Shown: positions 1 to 9,480, numbered from the stretch's first letter. The stretch: DNA of 64,000 nt from Salinibacterium sp. (GCA_019638845.1 JAHBSZ010000005.1:1-64000), one strand, 5' to 3'. A program made the numbers and translations. The notes: generated by a model from the sequence alone, not told the origin.

Positions 1-114
1 CCCCGAAGCTACACAGGCCCGATCTCGCCCGATGCAGAATCTCAAGCGGTTCGTCAGCGACCGCTGCTACCATCAAAGCCATAACCACCCGGATGTTTCG
101 ACTACCGGGCGCGG

Positions 115-134
115 CCCTCGGCGAAAGCCGGGGG
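115..134. terminator. GNRA-loop hairpin after the NYN gene
   Basis: A short GC-rich hairpin (CCCtCGGC, loop GAAA, GCCGGGG) lies just past the 3' end of the minus-strand NYN-domain gene. It has no T-tract, so it is only a possible terminator. I see no gene in bases 1-114. Confidence 0.35.
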
Positions 135-145
135 CCTGCTTCATT

Positions 146-802
146 TCAGGGCCAACTCGGCGGCTTCCGAATCGTTCTGCCCTCGCCGTCAACGAGGGTC
201 GCCGGAAACTGTGAAGCGTGCAGCGTTCCCCGACGTATCTGCCGAACGGTTCGAATACCGGCCACGTCGAACGCCTTGTTGTAGCTCGCTCCGGCGACTG
301 ACACAAGTGCAACGTCGTGCCCGCGCTGCGTCAGCATCTCCACTGGTGGCGCGAGATCTGAGTCATTGGTGAGGACGGCATACGGGTCCGCGAGGCCATC
401 GAGCGCGTCGAGTATGAGGTGCGATGCGAGAGCAACATCAGTGCCCTTCTCCTCGGGACGTTTGATGAGCGTGGTGATGACTTTGCCTTTCGCGTCGAGC
501 TGCTCCGGATGAATTGGCAACCGCTGTTTTACGAACGAGAATTTACCTTCGATGATCTCCACGTTGGTCGTGCGCAAAGCACGCCAGAAAATCTGCTGTC
601 GCTGACCGACGCCGGGGTCATTGGTCCTCGGCTTTAGCTGGGCCGAGAAGTACTTCACCTGAGTGGCGTCGCGGTGCGGAAAAAGTCGTCGAGAGAAGGC
701 CTCGAGATCGAGCCACTTGTACTGCGGATATGTGTGCTGAAGAAGCGCCTTATAGAGTGCGAAGCCGTCAATGTAGACAGCGATGGTTCGACGGGAGCGC
801 AC
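146..802 (-). CDS. NYN-domain (PIN-like, LabA/DUF88-type) putative ribonuclease
   Basis: A 218-aa protein. The start is AVYIDGFALY, the first-strand Asp motif of NYN/PIN-like nucleases; a middle stretch reads KGTDVALASHLILDAL, and LTNDSDLAPPVEML carries the late acidic motif. Together these acidic residues would form the metal site of an RNA-processing nuclease; substrates of this family are mostly unknown. The GTG at 802 is chosen because a TACGAT -10 hexamer sits 7 nt upstream, suggesting a leaderless message. The gene is 63 bp downstream of glcG on the same strand but has its own promoter signal, so it is probably not part of the glycolate operon. Confidence 0.85.
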   Translation of the reverse strand: MRSRRTIAVYIDGFALYKALLQHTYPQYKWLDLEAFSRRLFPHRDATQVKYFSAQLKPRTNDPGVGQRQQIFWRALRTTNVEIIEGKFSFVKQRLPIHPEQLDAKGKVITTLIKRPEEKGTDVALASHLILDALDGLADPYAVLTNDSDLAPPVEMLTQRGHDVALVSVAGASYNKAFDVAGIRTVRQIRRGTLHASQFPATLVDGEGRTIRKPPSWP

Positions 803-809
803 GGGGGCG

Positions 810-815
810 ATCGTA
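810..815 (-). promoter_or_regulatory. -10 element (TACGAT) of a likely leaderless NYN gene
   Basis: TACGAT on the minus strand ends 7 nt before the GTG at 802, so transcription would begin at or next to the start codon. There is no ribosome binding site. The same spacing recurs at many genes in this window. Confidence 0.5.
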
Positions 816-865
816 TCTGTGACCGACGTCCTTACTAGTTTTGACCAGAAACGACCGAACGCAAA

Positions 866-1291
866 TCACCCAGGCAGCCTGTCGGCACCGATCGTCGCGA
901 GCACCGCGGTCGCGATCTCGATGTCTTGGTCTGGGGTGCCTCCAGCGATCCCGAGCCCTCCGACGAGGATGCCCTTGAACGAGATCGGCACGCCGCCACG
1001 GATGTTCGTCAGCAAGTTACCGGTGCCCGAAGGCAGCGCCACGGCGAGGTCGCCCTGCATCCATCCGCTCGGTCGACGGGTGGATGCCGCGGTGTTTGCC
1101 TTGCGTCGGCTGGTCTCGACGCTGTGCGGTGGCGTTCGGTCGGCCCGCGCGTAGGCGACCATGCCGAGCGCGGGGTCGACCACCGTGACTGAGACGGCAA
1201 CTCCGATCGCGGCCCCGGCATCGAGGGATGCCCGAACGGCGTCGAGTGCGGTCTCATGGCTGATCGAGACGGTGTCGATGTGAGTGTTCAT
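866..1291 (-). CDS. glcG: GlcG/HbpS-family protein (DUF336)
   Basis: A 141-aa protein of the GlcG/HbpS (heme-degrading-domain, DUF336) family, recognised from [38 protein letters not shown] near the N-terminus and the glycine-rich [21 protein letters not shown] near the C-terminus. The family is often encoded with glycolate oxidase genes but its biochemical role there is unclear. Its ATG overlaps the stop of the malate synthase gene by 4 nt (ATGA), so it is translationally coupled as the last gene of the glcD-glcB-glcG operon. Confidence 0.85.
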   Translation of the reverse strand: MNTHIDTVSISHETALDAVRASLDAGAAIGVAVSVTVVDPALGMVAYARADRTPPHSVETSRRKANTAASTRRPSGWMQGDLAVALPSGTGNLLTNIRGGVPISFKGILVGGLGIAGGTPDQDIEIATAVLATIGADRLPG

Positions 1292-3447
1292 GATGCGTGC
1301 TCCGCTTTCGCCTGACGGCGGCGGCGGTGCAAGATCGGCTCGGTGTATCCGTTGGGCTGGCGGAGCCCGTCGAAGATCAACTCTTTCGCGGACTGGAACG
1401 CGATGCTCCCGTCGAAGTCGGCCGCCATCGGTCGGTACAGCGGATCGGTGGCGTTCTGCGCATCGACGATCGCCGCCATGCGTGCGAGCGACTCATCGAG
1501 TTGTTCGCGGGTCACGATTCCGTGCCGCAACCAGTTCGCGAGGTGCTGGCTCGAAATGCGCAACGTCGCGCGATCCTCCATGAGCCCGACATCGTGGATG
1601 TCGAGAACCTTCGAGCAACCCACGCCTTGGTCGATCCAGCGCACGACATAGCCGAGCAGCGACTGAACGTTGTTATCGACCTCCTCGCGAATCTCCGCCT
1701 CGGTCCACGTCGGCTTGGCGACGACGGGAATGGTCAGCAGCTCGGCAAGGGTGGAGCGAGCCTTCCCCGCGGTGAGCTCGTGCTGGCGGGCCGCGACATC
1801 CACGCGGTGGTAGTGGATCGCGTGCAGGGTCGCGGCGGTGGGCGACGGCACCCAGGCCGTCGTTGCGCCCGAGCGCGGATGCCCGATCTTCTGCTCGAGC
1901 ATGTCAGCCATGAGGTCGGGGGCGGCCCACATTCCTTTGCCGATCTGGCCGTGGCCGGGCATCCCGACCGCAAGACCCACGTCGACGCTCTGGTCTTCAT
2001 ACGCCTTGATCCAGACCTGATTGCGCATGTCGGCCTTGCGCACGAACGGGCCCGCCTCCATCGAGGTGTGGATCTCGTCGCCCGAGCGATCGAGGAACCC
2101 GGTGTTGATGAACACGAGACGCGTGGATGCCGCGGCAATCGACGCCGCGAGGTTTGCCGACGTGCGGCGTTCCTCATCCATGAGGCCGATCTTGATGGTT
2201 TCGACGGGAAGCCCGAGAAGCTGCTCGACACGGGCGAACAGGTCGACGGCGAACTCCACTTCGGAAGGTCCGTGCATCTTCGGCTTGACGATGTAGATCG
2301 AGCCGTATTTGCCGTTGCGGTGAGGATTCTTGGGGTCGCGGCCGGGTAGCGCGGCGAGGCTCGTGACGACGGCGTCGAGGATGCCCTCCGGGATCTCCTC
2401 ACCACGGGAATCCAGGATCGCGTCGGTGGTCATGAGGTGACCGACGTTGCGCACGAGTAGGAGCGCCCGACCGGAGAGCTCGAGGGCGGAGCCATCCGGT
2501 GCCGTGTAATGCGCATCGTCCACCAGCCGACGGGTGACCTCGCGGTCGCCCTTGCGGAACGTCTCCGTGAGGTCGCCGCGGTTGAGGCCGAGCCAGTTGC
2601 GGTACGCCTCGACCTTGTCGGGCGCGTCGACGGTCGCCACGGAGTCTTCAAAGTCGACGATCGCGGAGAGAGCGGACTCCGCCAGCACGTCCGAGATGCC
2701 GGCCTTGTCGTCGGCGCCGATCACGCTTGTTCTGTCGATGCGTACGTCGAGGTGCAACCCATGATGGCGCAGCAGCACGGCTGTCGGCGAGTCCGCGTCA
2801 CCCCGGTAGCCGGCGAACGCCGCCGGGTCAGCGAAGTGGACGGTCGAGCCGTCCGCCAGGGCAACGTTGAGGCCGCCGTCCACCACCGAATAGGACGTGG
2901 CGTCGGCATGGCTGCCCGACGCGAGAGGCACGAATTCGTCGAGGAGGCCACGCACGTGAGCGATCACCTGTCCGCCGCGTTCGCGATCGTAGCCACCGGG
3001 CGCCGCAACCCCTGGGAGGGCATCCGTGCCATAGAAGGCGTCGTAGAGCGAACCCCAGCGGGCATTCGCCGCGTTGAGCGCGTACCGCGCGTTCGACACC
3101 GGTACGACGAGCTGCGGGCCAGCGAGGTGGCTGAGTTCGTCGTCCACGTCTACTGTCGTGACGGCTACCTCCTCGGGGACGGGCTGGAGATAGCCGATCT
3201 CGGCGAGGAAGTCGAGGTACCCGGTCGCGTCGGGGTGCTCCCCATGCCAGCGATCGATGGCGTCCTGCAGTCGATCGCGCTCGGCAAGCAGCTCGCGATT
3301 GCGCGGCGCGAGGTCATCAACGATGGACTCAAGGCCAGACCAGAAGGTCTCAGGGGTGATGCCCGAGTCTCTCAGGGCTTCATTCTCGATGAAGTCGCGG
3401 AGCTCGGGAGCGATCTGGAGGCCGCCAATTGTGGTGCGTTCGCTCAT
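1288..3447 (-). CDS. glcB: Malate synthase G
   Basis: Condenses glyoxylate with acetyl-CoA to malate in the cytoplasm. At 719 aa it matches the long monomeric G isoform (about 720 aa), not the shorter A isoform. Visible signatures are [14 protein letters not shown] around residue 420, [24 protein letters not shown], and [19 protein letters not shown]. The start at 3447 gives MSERTTIGG and overlaps the upstream glcD stop by 4 nt (ATGA). The frame stays open upstream of that ATG, but the extra sequence is arginine-rich antisense-type translation and is rejected. Placement between glycolate oxidase and glcG indicates assimilation of glycolate-derived glyoxylate. Confidence 0.95.
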   Translation of the reverse strand: MSERTTIGGLQIAPELRDFIENEALRDSGITPETFWSGLESIVDDLAPRNRELLAERDRLQDAIDRWHGEHPDATGYLDFLAEIGYLQPVPEEVAVTTVDVDDELSHLAGPQLVVPVSNARYALNAANARWGSLYDAFYGTDALPGVAAPGGYDRERGGQVIAHVRGLLDEFVPLASGSHADATSYSVVDGGLNVALADGSTVHFADPAAFAGYRGDADSPTAVLLRHHGLHLDVRIDRTSVIGADDKAGISDVLAESALSAIVDFEDSVATVDAPDKVEAYRNWLGLNRGDLTETFRKGDREVTRRLVDDAHYTAPDGSALELSGRALLLVRNVGHLMTTDAILDSRGEEIPEGILDAVVTSLAALPGRDPKNPHRNGKYGSIYIVKPKMHGPSEVEFAVDLFARVEQLLGLPVETIKIGLMDEERRTSANLAASIAAASTRLVFINTGFLDRSGDEIHTSMEAGPFVRKADMRNQVWIKAYEDQSVDVGLAVGMPGHGQIGKGMWAAPDLMADMLEQKIGHPRSGATTAWVPSPTAATLHAIHYHRVDVAARQHELTAGKARSTLAELLTIPVVAKPTWTEAEIREEVDNNVQSLLGYVVRWIDQGVGCSKVLDIHDVGLMEDRATLRISSQHLANWLRHGIVTREQLDESLARMAAIVDAQNATDPLYRPMAADFDGSIAFQSAKELIFDGLRQPNGYTEPILHRRRRQAKAEHAS

Positions 3448-4877
3448 GAGAGCTCCTTCGGATTGCGGGCAGTCGTGCCCTCGAAAATGACGCCGGGGCT
3501 GAACAGCCCGGCCGGGTCTAGGGCGTCCTTGATTCGCTGGGAGATCTCCAGCACGTCGACGCCGATTTGGTTGACGAGCCAGGGCCGCTTGAGGCGTCCG
3601 ACACCATGCTCGCCCGTGATGGTGCCTCCGAGTTCGAGCGCGAGGTCCATTACTTCGCCATACGCGAGGGTCGCGCGCGCTGTGAGGTCCTGATCGGCAG
3701 GGTCGAAGACGACGAGCGGATGCGTATTGCCGTCGCCAGCATGGGCGATGAAGGCGATGGTCACGTCGTGAGCAGCGGCGATGCGCTCGACGCCAGCGAC
3801 GAGTTCGGGAAGGCGGGTGATGCTCACACCGACATCCTCGAGCATGAGCGAGCCCTGCAGTTCGACAGCCGGAATCACCATGCGCCGTGCGTGCGCGTAC
3901 CGCTCGCCCTCGGCGGCATCCGCACATTCGAATGCACTGGTAGCGCCGTGCCGTAGAAGGGCGTCGAGCATCGTGGGAATTTCCGGATCCCCCGCACCTT
4001 GCATGTCGGATCGAGCAACGACCAGTGCGGCCGCGCCCCGGTCGAGCCCCAAGCCCAGCATGTCTTCCACGGCGTTGATCGACGTGCGATCCAGATATTC
4101 GAGCATCGATGGCCGCAGGCGCGAGGCGATCTCGAGGATCGCGGCCGCCGCCTCCTCGGTGCTGGAGAACCACCCGACGACCGTTCGGGGCGCCGGCTGC
4201 GCGGGAAGCAAACGCAAGGTGATCTCGGTAATGATCCCGAGCGTGCCCTCGCTGCCGACGAACAGTTTGAGCAGGGAGAGCCCGGCGACATCTTTGACGA
4301 GCGGCCCTCCGAAGCGCACGGCTCGCCCATCGCTGAGAACGACCTCCATCCCCAGCACGTAGTCAGCGGTAACCCCGTACTTGACGCAGCACAGGCCACC
4401 AGCGTTCGTCGCGACATTTCCACCGATCGAGCAGATCTCGAAGGATGCAGGGTCGGGCGGGTACCACAGCCCGTGCTCTCCAGCGAAGGCCTTGACCTCG
4501 GCATTGAGGAGTCCCGGTTGCACCACGGCGACACGGGTCTGCACGTCGATGGAGTGAGCGCGCATCCGTTCGGTCGAGATCACGATGCCACCGTCGATTG
4601 CGCTCGATCCACCGGAAAGCCCGGTGCCTGCGCCTCGCGTCACCACCACGACGCCGTGAAGCGCCGCCCATCGCACCGCCGCCTGCACGTCGGCGGTCGA
4701 CTCCGCAAGCACGACTGCAATCGGTGTGCCCACGTTCGGATCGTGGGCACGGTCGCGTCGGTACGACTCAATCTCTGCAGCCGTGGTGACTACCTCGCCT
4801 CCAACGCCCGCCACGAGATCCGATACCGATGGTGGCTGCCCAGTCTCTTTCCGTATTGTGGAATGCTGGTTTCGCAT
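3444..4877 (-). CDS. glcD: FAD-linked glycolate oxidase subunit GlcD-like
   Basis: A 477-aa flavoprotein of the GlcD/D-lactate dehydrogenase family that would oxidise glycolate (or another 2-hydroxyacid) to glyoxylate. It shows the PCMH FAD-binding motif [19 protein letters not shown] in the first 100 residues, [15 protein letters not shown], and the C-terminal [17 protein letters not shown]. The ATG at 4877 is favoured because a TTGACA/18 nt/TGTAAT promoter ends 6 nt before it. The first 20 codons look poorly conserved, and an internal GTG at codon 22 is the alternative start. No glcE or glcF is nearby, so the electron acceptor partner is unknown. It is the first gene of the operon. Confidence 0.88.
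   Translation of the reverse strand: MRNQHSTIRKETGQPPSVSDLVAGVGGEVVTTAAEIESYRRDRAHDPNVGTPIAVVLAESTADVQAAVRWAALHGVVVVTRGAGTGLSGGSSAIDGGIVISTERMRAHSIDVQTRVAVVQPGLLNAEVKAFAGEHGLWYPPDPASFEICSIGGNVATNAGGLCCVKYGVTADYVLGMEVVLSDGRAVRFGGPLVKDVAGLSLLKLFVGSEGTLGIITEITLRLLPAQPAPRTVVGWFSSTEEAAAAILEIASRLRPSMLEYLDRTSINAVEDMLGLGLDRGAAALVVARSDMQGAGDPEIPTMLDALLRHGATSAFECADAAEGERYAHARRMVIPAVELQGSLMLEDVGVSITRLPELVAGVERIAAAHDVTIAFIAHAGDGNTHPLVVFDPADQDLTARATLAYGEVMDLALELGGTITGEHGVGRLKRPWLVNQIGVDVLEISQRIKDALDPAGLFSPGVIFEGTTARNPKELS
4849..4863. promoter_or_regulatory. Candidate IclR-family operator
   Basis: The interrupted palindrome TTCCgtattgtGGAA lies between the glcD start (4877) and the iclR -35. It overlaps a TTGTGG -35 hexamer (4856-4861) that pairs at 18 nt with TAGAAT (4880-4885) for the plus-strand regulator, and it lies about 14 nt inside the glcD message. 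One bound protein could therefore repress both directions. The assignment to the adjacent IclR protein is inference. Confidence 0.45.
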
Positions 4878-4883
4878 AATAGA

Positions 4884-4913
4884 ATTACACCCGCTAGCCA
4901 GCTGTCGTGTCAA
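4884..4913 (-). promoter_or_regulatory. glcD operon promoter (TTGACA-18-TGTAAT)
   Basis: A consensus -35 TTGACA (4913-4908) and a near-consensus -10 TGTAAT (4889-4884) are separated by 18 nt. Only 6 nt separate the -10 from the glcD ATG, which implies a leaderless transcript. Confidence 0.6.
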
Positions 4914-4934
4914 GCGCGGTCGAGGAAGGACCCC

Positions 4935-5696
4935 ATGAGTGACGCCCGCCCCAACGCTCGCGGATCCGGCGTGCACTCGGTTGAGCGCGCGCTCGACCTG
5001 CTCGAAGTGCTGGGTGAACACAGTGGGCCGATGGGAGTGACCGAGCTCTCGTCGAATACTGGGCTCCCGGCCGCGACGATCCATCGTCTCGCCCAGACCT
5101 TGGTCGCTCGCGGGTACCTTCGCCAACTCCGCGACCGTCGCTACTACCTCGGGTCGCGGCTCGCGGCACTCGGTTCGCGCGCGGGAGCCATGATGGGCTC
5201 GCGCGCCCAGCCACTGCTCCGTGAACTCGCCCGCGAACTGCAAGAGACCGTCAACTTGGCCACGCTGACTCCCGACGGTGCCGAGTACATCGGCCAATCG
5301 GCCGGCTCTCATTCCGTGCGAATGTTCACCGAGGTCGGACGCAGGGTTCCCCTCCACAGCACGGGGGTCGGCAAGGCGCTGCTCTCGCTACTGCCCGACC
5401 ACGACGCGCTGCGACTGCTCCGGCCCGACGACATGGTGCAGTTCACCCCCACCACCATCACTACCCCGCAGCAGATGCTCGTCGAACTGGCGACGATCCG
5501 TGCACATGGTTTCGCGATGGATGAGGGCGAAATGGAACAGGGTGTGCGGTGCATCGCCGTGCCGTTTGTGGCTGACACGTACATGGCGGTGTCGGTATCC
5601 GGCCCCGCGGCCCGCATGACAGACGAACTCGTGGAACGCGCTCGCGTGGCTCTCGATGCAGCGCGTCCGCAGCTCGTCGCCATGCTGGCGGACTAG
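4935..5696 (+). CDS. IclR-family transcriptional regulator
   Basis: A 253-aa regulator. Residues about 14-75 form the IclR winged helix-turn-helix (VHSVERALDLLEVL...LPAATIHRLAQTLVARGYLRQ). The remainder is the GAF-like effector domain, with GVGKALLSLLP and EGEMEQGVRCIAVPF typical of IclR proteins. The ATG at 4935 has a strong AGGAAGGA 4 nt upstream. It is divergent from glcD-glcB-glcG with 57 bp between start codons, so it probably controls that operon, perhaps in response to glyoxylate or glycolate (inference). Its end overlaps the convergent SDR gene by 4 nt. Confidence 0.92.
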   Translation: MSDARPNARGSGVHSVERALDLLEVLGEHSGPMGVTELSSNTGLPAATIHRLAQTLVARGYLRQLRDRRYYLGSRLAALGSRAGAMMGSRAQPLLRELARELQETVNLATLTPDGAEYIGQSAGSHSVRMFTEVGRRVPLHSTGVGKALLSLLPDHDALRLLRPDDMVQFTPTTITTPQQMLVELATIRAHGFAMDEGEMEQGVRCIAVPFVADTYMAVSVSGPAARMTDELVERARVALDAARPQLVAMLAD

Positions 5697-6493
5697 CCCA
5701 GTAGCGCCTTCATCTGCTTCGCGATGAGCTCAGTCGCACGGCGAGGCGCGAGCCGTGCCATCCGGTCCATGAACTTCGCATCGCTGCCGATCAGCACGCG
5801 GTACGAGCCCTTCTCGAGGCCTTCGATGATGAGACGTCCGGCTTCCTCCGGGCTCGTGGTCTTGGGCATCTTCCCCGAGCCGCCCGTCATCTTAGGCATC
5901 TCCACACCCGAGTTGACCGTGATGTTGGTCGCGACCCCGCCCGGGAAGACGACAGTCACGGCGACGCTCGTGCCCTGAGTCTCCGCGTAGAGAGCTTCGG
6001 TGAAGAGTTTCACAGCAGCCTTGCTCGCGCCGTAGGCGGCCTGTCCAGGCACCGGTAGGAACCCACCCATACTGGAGACATTCACCACGGCGGCGCTGGG
6101 CCGCTGTTGCAGGAGGGGCAGGAACGCCTTGACCGTGTTCACGACTCCCCAGAAGTTGACGTTCATCACGTGCTCGATGTGGGCGAAGTCGAGTTCCGCG
6201 ATCTTCACGAACGGCTGAATGATCCCGGCGACGTTGAGCAGGCCATCCACCGCGCCGTGTTCCTTCACGACGGCGTCTGGCAGGGCGAGTACCGCCGCGC
6301 GGTCGCTGACATCCAACCGGTGAAGACTCAGCCCGGATGCGGTTCCCGCGAGCCTCTTCGTCTCAGCGAGGCCGTCCTCACTGAAGTCGACGGCCGCCAC
6401 CTTCGCGCCACGCTGCAGCAGGCCCAGAACGACCTCGCGCCCCATCCCGTTGCCGCCTCCAGTGACGACGAAGACTTTACTGGTGAGTTCCAT
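5693..6493 (-). CDS. Short-chain dehydrogenase/reductase (SDR)
   Basis: A 266-aa classical SDR with an NAD(P)-binding TGGGNGMGREV at residues 11-21, NVAGI near 88, catalytic Ser in VNVSSMGG near 144 and the YGASK catalytic Tyr/Lys near 157-161. Asp in AVDFSED after the second strand suggests NAD rather than NADP preference. The substrate cannot be told from sequence. AAGGAGA lies just upstream of the ATG. The C-terminal stretch MDRMARLAPRRATELIAKQM resembles SDRs annotated as short-chain oxidoreductases acting on lipophilic substrates, but that is weak. Confidence 0.88.
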   Translation of the reverse strand: MELTSKVFVVTGGGNGMGREVVLGLLQRGAKVAAVDFSEDGLAETKRLAGTASGLSLHRLDVSDRAAVLALPDAVVKEHGAVDGLLNVAGIIQPFVKIAELDFAHIEHVMNVNFWGVVNTVKAFLPLLQQRPSAAVVNVSSMGGFLPVPGQAAYGASKAAVKLFTEALYAETQGTSVAVTVVFPGGVATNITVNSGVEMPKMTGGSGKMPKTTSPEEAGRLIIEGLEKGSYRVLIGSDAKFMDRMARLAPRRATELIAKQMKALLG

Positions 6494-6526
6494 GTGTCTC
6501 TCCTTGCGCGTGGTTGATGAGCTGGC

Positions 6527-6985
6527 TTAGTCGCGGTCGGGCTCTGGCCCGCGTCGGAAGATCCGACCGCCGATGGTGTTCGGCACGATGCGCACCCACC
6601 GATATTTCGCGGTGGGGGCCCACGGTGCTAGTTCGAGAAGGTCGGCCGCGGCGATCTCCGACTGCATTTCCAGCCGCTCGGCGGTTCCCTTCACGACCAC
6701 GCTGAACGCGGTGATGTCGTCAAACCCGTCGATCTCGAATGCCACGTTGGGGTTCGCCGTGAGTCCGAGCAGCTTGGAACCAGGGGCCGTGCGGAAATAG
6801 ATACCGCCCTCATGAAGCACGTAGTTCACCGGGAAGATCTCGGCTTCCCCCGCTACCGCGATCGCAATTCGCCCGAGAGTGTTGCTTTCGAGCGCAAGCA
6901 GGCAGGCGTCAGGAGACATCTCGGCGATGGAGTCATCCCCGACGGCAGATTCCCAGAATTTCTCGATGTTACTGGCACTGTTCAT
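6527..6985 (-). CDS. Pyridoxamine 5'-phosphate oxidase-fold protein (DosR-linked)
   Basis: A 152-aa split-barrel flavin-binding-fold protein: LGRIAIAVAGEAEIFPVNYVLHEGGIYFRTAPGSKLLGL is the FMN-barrel signature, and the end reads YRWVRIVPNTIGGRIF. Similar small proteins occur in actinobacterial DosR regulons; the reaction is unknown (F420, flavin or heme binding are all possible). I chose ATG 6985 because GAGGAG lies 9 nt upstream. ATG 7012 would add 9 residues. A DosR-like box lies at 7045-7059. It is a paralogue of the 10340-10759 gene on the other side of the two-component system. Confidence 0.85.
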   Translation of the reverse strand: MNSASNIEKFWESAVGDDSIAEMSPDACLLALESNTLGRIAIAVAGEAEIFPVNYVLHEGGIYFRTAPGSKLLGLTANPNVAFEIDGFDDITAFSVVVKGTAERLEMQSEIAAADLLELAPWAPTAKYRWVRIVPNTIGGRIFRRGPEPDRD

Positions 6986-7044
6986 GGCACTCAGCTCCTC
7001 ATTCGACGTCATCCGAATTCTGCTGCTATTCGGTGTCGGACTAC

Positions 7045-7059
7045 AGGGCCGAAGGTCCT
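7045..7059 (-). promoter_or_regulatory. DosR-like box 1
   Basis: Reads AGGACCTTCGGCCCT on the minus strand, differing at 2 of 15 positions from the two other boxes (9406-9420 and 10291-10305), and resembling the mycobacterial DosR consensus (GGGACT..AGTCCC). Its centre is about 42 nt upstream of a plausible start site near 7010, the usual DosR activation distance. It overlaps the end of the response regulator gene. Confidence 0.7.
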
Positions 7060-7684
7060 AGCTGTCGTCGCGGTGTCTGGTGCGATAGACCGCGGCCTGT
7101 GTGCGACGCTCCATACCGAGCTTGCCGAGCAGACCCGAAACGTAGTTCTTGACGGTCTTCTCGGCGAGTTCCAGCCGCTCCCCGATCTGGCGGTTGGTGA
7201 GCCCTTCGGCGATGAGTTCGAGTACCTGCCTCTCGCGCATGCTGAGATCGGTCGTCGGATCACTGGGGGTTGTCGCGGTGCTCACGATGCGCAGCGGCAC
7301 CGATCGATCGATGAGAATCTCGCCGCGAGCGACGCGTCGGATGCTGTCGATCAGGTTCTGTCCACGGATGTCCTTCAAGACGTACCCGGCGGCCCCAGCG
7401 AGTACGGCGGTGTAGCTCGCCTCGTCGTCGTCATAGCCGGTGAGCATGAGGCACACGACTGTCGGGTGCGCGGACCGGATGTCACGGCAGAGGTCGAGCC
7501 CGCTGCCGTCGGGCAACCTCACGTCGAGTACCGCAACATCGGGAAGGGTAGCCGCGATCCGGCCGAAAGCCTGTTTGATGGTTGCCGCCTCGCCCACCAC
7601 ATCGAGGTCTGACTCGGCATTGATGAGATCGGCAATGCCGCGGCGCACAATTTCGTGGTCATCCACGAGGAAGACAGAAGTCAC
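7058..7684 (-). CDS. devR: DosR/DevR-like response regulator (NarL family)
   Basis: A 208-aa regulator with a receiver domain (acidic pair D8-D9, phospho-acceptor D54 in VLDVRLPDGSG, same number as in mycobacterial DosR) and a C-terminal LuxR/NarL helix-turn-helix. The recognition region LAEKTVKNYVSGLLGKLGME closely resembles DosR from memory, supporting recognition of the nearby GGGACCTTCGACCCT boxes. The GTG at 7684 overlaps the sensor kinase stop by 4 nt (GTGA), so the kinase and regulator are coupled. A longer reading frame upstream has an unrelated arginine-rich N-terminus and is rejected. Role: response to hypoxia, NO or redox stress (by family). Confidence 0.92.
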   Translation of the reverse strand: MTSVFLVDDHEIVRRGIADLINAESDLDVVGEAATIKQAFGRIAATLPDVAVLDVRLPDGSGLDLCRDIRSAHPTVVCLMLTGYDDDEASYTAVLAGAAGYVLKDIRGQNLIDSIRRVARGEILIDRSVPLRIVSTATTPSDPTTDLSMRERQVLELIAEGLTNRQIGERLELAEKTVKNYVSGLLGKLGMERRTQAAVYRTRHRDDS

Positions 7685-9387
7685 GCCTCGCTCCCTTGGC
7701 TCAGTGGCACCGACCAACTCAGGGTAGTTCCTGACGGCACGCGTGCGGTCAGGAGGCACCCACCGCCGTGGTTGGCGGCGCGCGTGTCGAGGTTGCTCAA
7801 GCCGCTTCGTCGTTGCTCTTGGGGGTCGAGGCCGACTCCGTCATCCTCCACCACAACGGTGACGCTCGTCGTCGTAGCCACAATCGCGACTGAGGCCTGG
7901 GTGCAGTTCGCGTGGCGCGCGACATTCGTGAGCCCTTCCCGCACGACGGCGATGATGTCGTCGGACAGCGCGGTAGGCACCAGCAGGTCGATGGCGCCCC
8001 CAAACGACAACTGGGGTGAATCGCTGAACAGCGCCGCCATCTCGCCGACGGTGTCGATAACTCGGTGCCGCAGCGAGAGCGGGCGCGCGCTGGCTTGCGC
8101 CGTCATAGTAAAGATCGCCGTGCGGATCTCGGCAATGGCATCGTCGAGCGATTCGATCTGCTCGTCGAGCTTGGCACGAACCGTCGGATTGGAGATGCTG
8201 CCCGCGACCGCTTGCAGACTCAATCCGGCGCCGAAGAGCCGTTGGATTACGTGGTCGTGGAGATCCCGCGCGATTCTGCCGCGATCCTCGAGCAGGGCGA
8301 GAGTTTGTGCGTCCCGTCGACCGGCCGCCAACCGCAGCGCGAGCCCAGCCTGCGTGGCGAACTCCGCCGCCATGTCCAGATCGGTGACCGTGAAGCGCGT
8401 GCTACCCGCACGCCGCGACACGGTGAGCACGCCCATCGGGTTGTCGGCGGAGGTCAACGGGACCGCCATGGTCGGGCCGATCGACAACTCCGGGGCGGCT
8501 GCGCTGTCATCCCCTCTGTCGGCGAGAATCGGTTGGCGGCTCGCCAGTGCTTGAGCGGCGAGCGTGCCTTGCTCCGGGAAGGTGCTCCCCACGAAACGTT
8601 CCCCGAGAGCTCCGCCGGCCATCTCGACCGACATGTTCTCGGCGCCGAGCGGCACTACGACGCACACCACATCGGCATCGGCAAGCACTGCCACCCGCTC
8701 GGCGAGGATCGACAGAGACTGTTCCGAGTCATCCGACAGCAACGTTGCTGTGATCTCGGCCGACGCGGCAGACCACTTGCGCCTGCGTTCGCTCTCGTCA
8801 TAGAGGCGCGCGTGGTCGATAGCGGCACCAGCGGTCGCGGCAAGCGCGCTCAGTAGCTGCTCGTCTTCGGCCGAAAACTGGCCAGACAACTGCTCGGTGA
8901 GGTAGAGGTTTCCGTACACCTCGCCGCGCACGCGCACGGGCACCCCGACAAAACTGTCCATGGCCGGATGCCCGTCGGGAAATCCCACCGATCGCGGATC
9001 ATCCGACAGATGTGCGAGCCGGATGGGTCGCGGATCGGCGATGAGCGCACCGAGCACGCCGTGACCCTCCGGAAGGTGGCCGATGTGCGCGATGAGTTCA
9101 TCGGGCATACCCACGTGGATGAACTGCTCGAGCATCCCTTCCTGGTTCACCACACCGATTGCCCCGTATCGTGCCCCGACCAGTTCGACTGCCGCTTCCA
9201 CGATCGTGCGGAGCACCACCGGCAGCTCGAGTTCGTCTGCGACCACGCGACTGGCCTTCAGCAGACTTCGCAGCCGCCCTTCCGTAGCGAGCACTTCTTG
9301 GGCGCTGCCCAAGAGATCGCGGATGGCGAGATCGAGCCGAGACCGCGGCACGTCGGGGAAGACGAGTTCGACGTCGTCACTATCCAT
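7681..9387 (-). CDS. devS: DosS/DevS-like GAF-domain sensor histidine kinase
   Basis: A 568-aa soluble kinase: two GAF domains (about 45-195 and 215-360), a HisKA_3 dimerisation domain with phospho-acceptor His377 in RIARDLHDHVIQRLFGAGL, and a C-terminal ATPase domain with the N-box VVREGLTNVARHA and VEDDGVGL. GAF-A contains GFPDGHPAMDSFVGVPVRVR, where His140 lines up with the heme-ligating His149 of Mycobacterium DosS (alignment by eye), so heme-based gas or redox sensing is plausible. ATG 9387 has AAAGGA 6 nt upstream; an earlier ATG at 9453 lacks one. It is translationally coupled to devR. Confidence 0.92.
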   Translation of the reverse strand: MDSDDVELVFPDVPRSRLDLAIRDLLGSAQEVLATEGRLRSLLKASRVVADELELPVVLRTIVEAAVELVGARYGAIGVVNQEGMLEQFIHVGMPDELIAHIGHLPEGHGVLGALIADPRPIRLAHLSDDPRSVGFPDGHPAMDSFVGVPVRVRGEVYGNLYLTEQLSGQFSAEDEQLLSALAATAGAAIDHARLYDESERRRKWSAASAEITATLLSDDSEQSLSILAERVAVLADADVVCVVVPLGAENMSVEMAGGALGERFVGSTFPEQGTLAAQALASRQPILADRGDDSAAAPELSIGPTMAVPLTSADNPMGVLTVSRRAGSTRFTVTDLDMAAEFATQAGLALRLAAGRRDAQTLALLEDRGRIARDLHDHVIQRLFGAGLSLQAVAGSISNPTVRAKLDEQIESLDDAIAEIRTAIFTMTAQASARPLSLRHRVIDTVGEMAALFSDSPQLSFGGAIDLLVPTALSDDIIAVVREGLTNVARHANCTQASVAIVATTTSVTVVVEDDGVGLDPQEQRRSGLSNLDTRAANHGGGCLLTARVPSGTTLSWSVPLSQGSEA

Positions 9388-9405
9388 CAACAATCCTTTC
9401 TCGTT

Positions 9406-9420
9406 GGGACCTTCGACCCT
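9406..9420 (+). promoter_or_regulatory. DosR-like box 2
   Basis: GGGACCTTCGACCCT in the devS-usp divergent region, identical over all 15 bases to the box at 10291-10305. It is 60 nt upstream of the universal stress protein start. It is only 18 nt upstream of the devS ATG, too close for a standard activation position there, so the stress-protein gene is the likelier target. Confidence 0.75.
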
Positions 9421-9480
9421 GACCATCGGGGCGTTCCGCTGGAAGTCTGTCACTGTTCGCTCGGAAAGGACTGGCTCATT

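Noticed and set aside
32-214. 60-aa plus-strand ORF at the window start
   Set aside because: No ribosome binding site, no homology recognised, and it overlaps the 3' end of the NYN gene.
2509-3693. 394-aa plus-strand ORF
   Set aside because: Antisense to malate synthase G and glcD; no recognisable domain.
3448-4173. Upstream in-frame extension of the malate synthase reading frame
   Set aside because: It is antisense-type Arg/His-rich translation inside glcD; the ATG at 3447 gives the normal family length and an ATGA coupling.
9388-9453. Longer N-terminus for the DevS-like kinase
   Set aside because: The extra 22 residues lack a ribosome binding site and would place the DosR-like box inside the coding region; ATG 9387 has AAAGGA at good spacing.
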